This document shows, piece after piece, positions 61,119 through 64,000 of a stretch of 64,000 nt of DNA. The notes under the pieces are model-generated. The model had not been told where the DNA came from. It made no database searches and saw nothing but the letters and a program-made list of their open reading frames with translations. The DNA is from Cognaticolwellia sediminilitoris (GTDB lineage: Bacteria; Pseudomonadota; Gammaproteobacteria; Enterobacterales; Alteromonadaceae), in the NCBI GenBank assembly GCA_002104535.1, contig NBOG01000001.1, forward strand, positions 342,867-406,866, written 5' to 3'. The translations under genes were made by a program, and so were the position numbers. Position 1 is the first letter of the stretch, and each line of letters starts with the position of its first letter.

Positions 61119-63398
61119 ATGCGCTTTCCCTTAAACAAAATTTTCCTTTATTGCCTGATATTAATCCCCTTTGGCAGCAAAGCGCAAAGTACTGATATTG
61201 ATGAAAGCATGACTGAGTTATGCCCAATTCCCTTTTATCCTAATATTGCTGAAACCACAGGTGAAGTGAACAATGAAAGCTTCACCATTTTATCGTCAAC
61301 TTCAAGCATTAAAAAAGGTCAATATGCCAACTTTACTGGCGGGGTTACTTTACTAAGCCAAGGCAAATCTATTGTTGCAGATGAGTTATCTGTTAATCGC
61401 GCCACAGCGACAGTAGCGGCAAATGGTGATATACATTTCCAAAATAATGGTATCGATATTTTTGCTGAATCGCTTAAAATCAATCAGCAGAATAAAACGA
61501 CCTCGCTAAGTACAACGTCATATCAGTTAAATGGCACAGCGGGTCATGGTAGTGCTGAAGAAATTAACATTGACGGCAATGGCAAATCTTTGAGCTTTCT
61601 CGATTCTAGCTTTACTACGTGTTATGGGCCTGTCCCTGATTGGCAAATGCGCGCAAGCGAAATTACTATTTCTTCAGATTCAAATTCGCTTGAAGCTTAT
61701 CATGCGCGATTTAGCCTTTTTGATGTGCCTATTTTATACATCCCTTATTTAACAATGCCAATCACTGATGAGCGAAAATCTGGTTTTTTATACCCTAAAA
61801 TAAGCTCTTCAAAAAGTTCAGGTCTTGAAATAGAAGCGCCTTATTATGTTAATTTATCTGAAAATATGGACGCGACAATAACACCACGTTTTATGTCAGC
61901 GCGAGGCACACAATTAATCACTGAGTTTAGATATTTACAAGGCCTACAATCAGGTCAAATAGATATTGAGTATCTCAATAAAGATAAAAAGCTTACCAGT
62001 AACGACGATTCTCGCTATTTAGCTCGTCTTCAACATATAGGTACTTTTTCTCAACGTTTTAGAGCACATATTGACTACACGACCATCAGTGATGATAACT
62101 ATCTAGTTGATTTAGGCAGTAGCCAATTTAACGCCAACGACGCATACCTCTATCAAATAGGTGAACTCGCCTATTTCGCCGAGAACTGGCAGGCGACGTT
62201 AAAAATGCAAGATTTTGAGCTTTTAGGTAATCATCAATCCAGCTACAAAACCTTACCGCAATTAGAAATACGTCGTCAGGATAACGTGGCTAATTTTGAT
62301 GGGATTTTTGATATTTATTCTGAATTTTCAAGTTTTGATAGTGAAGATGAAACACAACCAACGGCTGAAAGGTATCATGTAGAAGCGGGTTTATTGTACC
62401 CTATGGTCACACCGGCTTGGTTTTTAAATTCTGAAGTTAAGTTACTTCAAACTAATTATCGGCAAAAAAATATTAGCAGCGATAGTCTATTAGAAAGAAA
62501 TGTCAGTAGAACATTACCTAAAATTAGATTGCACGGTGGGGTAAATTTCGATCGTGACTTCGCTTTATTTAATAAAGATTACAATCAAACTCTTGAGCCA
62601 CAATTACAATATTTGTATATACCACAGAAAAACCAAAACAATATTGGCATATATGACACAACCAACTTACAGGACGACTATAACGGTTTATTTCGCGATC
62701 GTCGTTTCAGTGGTATTGATAGAATAGCTCAAGCAAACCAAATTTCTTGGGGTGTCACCAGTCGCCTGTTAACTGAAGAAAACAATGAAGTGTTTCGTTT
62801 TAGTTTAGGGCGTATAGTTTATTTAAACGACAGTAGTATTGATGATACCGATCAAACCGTTTTAGTAGATAAATCTGCACTTGCCGCTGATGTATTTGTG
62901 CATTTAAGTCGCAACTGGCAATTTAGTTCTGATATTCAATATAACACTGATTCAGGTGTCACAAATAAAAGCCAAACTACGCTAGATTATTTATTTTCCA
63001 ATAATCAGACAATTCAATTGAACCATCGATATGCTCGTGATGTCTCAGGAGAGTCATTAGAACAAATGTCATTAGCAACTAATGTTAAGATTGCTCAGCG
63101 TTGGCAACTTGTCGGTCGATTTACTCAAGATTTACAAGGTAAGCGCAGTATCGAAAGTTACGCCGGACTTGAATATAGTAGTTGCTGTTGGGGTATTCGT
63201 TTTACCTATCATCGCAATATTAATTCAAAAATTGACGAAGCGGGTAACTTAAACGAAAATCGTGATGCATTTGAAAGCAGTTTTAATATTCAATTTGTAT
63301 ATAATGGTATAAATAGCAAAAAATCTTCCAACAGTGTTGGAGATATGTTTAATTCAAGTATATTCGGCTATAAACGCCCTTACTTCCTCAATAACTAA
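61119..63398 (+). CDS. lptD: LPS-assembly protein LptD
   Basis: LptD is the outer-membrane channel that inserts LPS. A signal peptide (to SKAQS), the N-terminal OstA/jelly-roll domain (about 45-190) and the large beta barrel are present. The disulfide cysteines match the E. coli pattern: one at the mature N-terminus (LCPIPF), one at TTCYGP and the C-terminal CC pair (SSCCWGI). At 759 residues it is of normal length. It is followed by surA after 20 bases. Confidence 0.95.
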   Translation: MRFPLNKIFLYCLILIPFGSKAQSTDIDESMTELCPIPFYPNIAETTGEVNNESFTILSSTSSIKKGQYANFTGGVTLLSQGKSIVADELSVNRATATVAANGDIHFQNNGIDIFAESLKINQQNKTTSLSTTSYQLNGTAGHGSAEEINIDGNGKSLSFLDSSFTTCYGPVPDWQMRASEITISSDSNSLEAYHARFSLFDVPILYIPYLTMPITDERKSGFLYPKISSSKSSGLEIEAPYYVNLSENMDATITPRFMSARGTQLITEFRYLQGLQSGQIDIEYLNKDKKLTSNDDSRYLARLQHIGTFSQRFRAHIDYTTISDDNYLVDLGSSQFNANDAYLYQIGELAYFAENWQATLKMQDFELLGNHQSSYKTLPQLEIRRQDNVANFDGIFDIYSEFSSFDSEDETQPTAERYHVEAGLLYPMVTPAWFLNSEVKLLQTNYRQKNISSDSLLERNVSRTLPKIRLHGGVNFDRDFALFNKDYNQTLEPQLQYLYIPQKNQNNIGIYDTTNLQDDYNGLFRDRRFSGIDRIAQANQISWGVTSRLLTEENNEVFRFSLGRIVYLNDSSIDDTDQTVLVDKSALAADVFVHLSRNWQFSSDIQYNTDSGVTNKSQTTLDYLFSNNQTIQLNHRYARDVSGESLEQMSLATNVKIAQRWQLVGRFTQDLQGKRSIESYAGLEYSSCCWGIRFTYHRNINSKIDEAGNLNENRDAFESSFNIQFVYNGINSKKSSNSVGDMFNSSIFGYKRPYFLNN

Positions 63399-63418
63399 TT
63401 AAAAGAAATTTACGTTAC

Positions 63419-64000
63419 ATGAAAAATTCATTGAAATTATTACTTCTTAGCTCGGTGTTTATTTTAAGCTCATTTGGGCAAACTCAAGCAGTTGAAGTTG
63501 AGCTAGATCGCGTAGCCGCAGTTGTAAACAGTGGTGTTGTATTAGAATCCGAGGTAAAAGATTTAATTAAATCAATTACTTTACAAGCGAAAAAGAATAA
63601 CCAAACATTACCGTCTGATCGCGCTTTACGCATTCAAGTAATGGAAAAGTTAATTAATGATTCGATTATTTTACAGCTAGGCGAGCGCATGGGTGTACAA
63701 ATTAGTGATGCTCAACTTGATGAAACTTTAGCGAATATGGCAAGAGAAAATAACCAATCGCTGGAAGACTTCCGTCAATCATTGGTTTCTGATGGCCTTG
63801 ATTATGAAAAATATCGTGAAAGTGTTCGTAACGAGTTGATCTCAGGTGAAGTAAGGCGCGCAAGTTTACGTCGTCGTATTTATATATCACCTCAAGAAGT
63901 CGGTAATTTATTAGCCGTAATGAAAGAACAAACCAACGCGGATATAGAATATCGTTTAGGCCACATCCTTATAGAATTTCCTAATAATCCAAAACAAGCT
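63419..64000 (+). CDS. surA: Periplasmic chaperone SurA (5' part)
   Basis: SurA is a peptidyl-prolyl isomerase chaperone for outer-membrane proteins. The 194 residues in the window contain the signal peptide (LKLLLLSSVFILSS to QTQA), the N-terminal chaperone domain (RVAAVVNSGVVLESEV, NQTLPSDRALRIQVMEKLI, QISDAQLDETLANMA) and the start of the first PPIase domain (YRLGHILIEFP). The rest is outside. It follows lptD as in E. coli. Confidence 0.96.
   Translation, partial: MKNSLKLLLLSSVFILSSFGQTQAVEVELDRVAAVVNSGVVLESEVKDLIKSITLQAKKNNQTLPSDRALRIQVMEKLINDSIILQLGERMGVQISDAQLDETLANMARENNQSLEDFRQSLVSDGLDYEKYRESVRNELISGEVRRASLRRRIYISPQEVGNLLAVMKEQTNADIEYRLGHILIEFPNNPKQA

Noticed and set aside
1-64000. 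CRISPR arrays, rRNA operons, insertion sequences with transposase
   Set aside because: No regularly spaced repeats, rRNA sequence or transposase-like frame was seen in the window.

Overview
The window looks like chromosome from a marine gammaproteobacterium of the Alteromonadales, most like Colwellia or Thalassotalea. The DNA is AT-rich. The core blocks (thr operon, folB/folK/uppP, plsY, tsaD/rpsU/dnaG/rpoD, lptD/surA beside amgK/murU) read as close relatives of Enterobacteria and Shewanella proteins. The genus is an inference from the protein sequences; no 16S gene is present.

Layout. 1-1.5 kb: 5' part of thrA behind a complete threonine/isoleucine attenuator with leader peptide. 1.6-3.5 kb: a response regulator, CheC-like and GGDEF operon. 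3.9-9.8 kb: small and housekeeping genes (a 31-residue membrane ORF, YgjP-like protease, yebG with a LexA box, a DUF3718 protein, dbpA, an alpha/beta hydrolase). 8.5-15.7 kb: a molybdenum cofactor and molybdate uptake cluster, with moeA divergent from moaA-mobA-moaB-modABC-moeB. A probable Moco riboswitch and an FNR-like site lie between the two arms. 15.7-24.6 kb: rmf, a DUF3820 protein, an internally duplicated unknown protein, msrA behind MetJ operators, cnoX, an acyl-CoA dehydrogenase, uppP-folK-folB and plsY. 24.8-26.2 kb: an accessory insertion with a RelE/ParE-type toxin-antitoxin pair and an orphan membrane ORF, bounded by two attC-like repeats. 26.4-32.5 kb: tsaD and the rpsU-yqeY-dnaG-rpoD macromolecular synthesis block.

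32.6-37.5 kb: an MbnP/MbnH-like pair divergent from a large choice-of-anchor B surface protein. 37.7 kb: tRNA-Ile2(CAU). 37.9-46.3 kb: an AT-rich defence region. It holds a four-gene operon (restriction-endonuclease-like effector, ABC-3C middle component, hook-bearing ABC ATPase, AbiGi-like protein) and a NACHT-type NTPase with pentapeptide repeats beside a small membrane protein, the latter pair flanked by perfect 28-bp direct repeats.

46.9-51.7 kb: a c-di-GMP signalling block whose histidine kinase carries a membrane domain closely resembling the plant ethylene receptor copper/ethylene-binding domain, followed by two response regulators (the second REC-GGDEF-EAL). A divergent PAS-PAS-GGDEF gene has an abbreviated catalytic domain. 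51.9-58.2 kb: a TonB-dependent receptor and a zinc-type uptake operon without its ATPase. 58.4-64 kb: djlA, murU, amgK, lptD and the start of surA.

The most interesting material is the ethylene-receptor-like kinase operon, the ABC-3C plus AbiGi operon, the repeat-flanked NACHT module, the attC-like cassette site and the MbnP/MbnH/anchor-B locus. All family calls come from reading the translated sequence; no database search was run.
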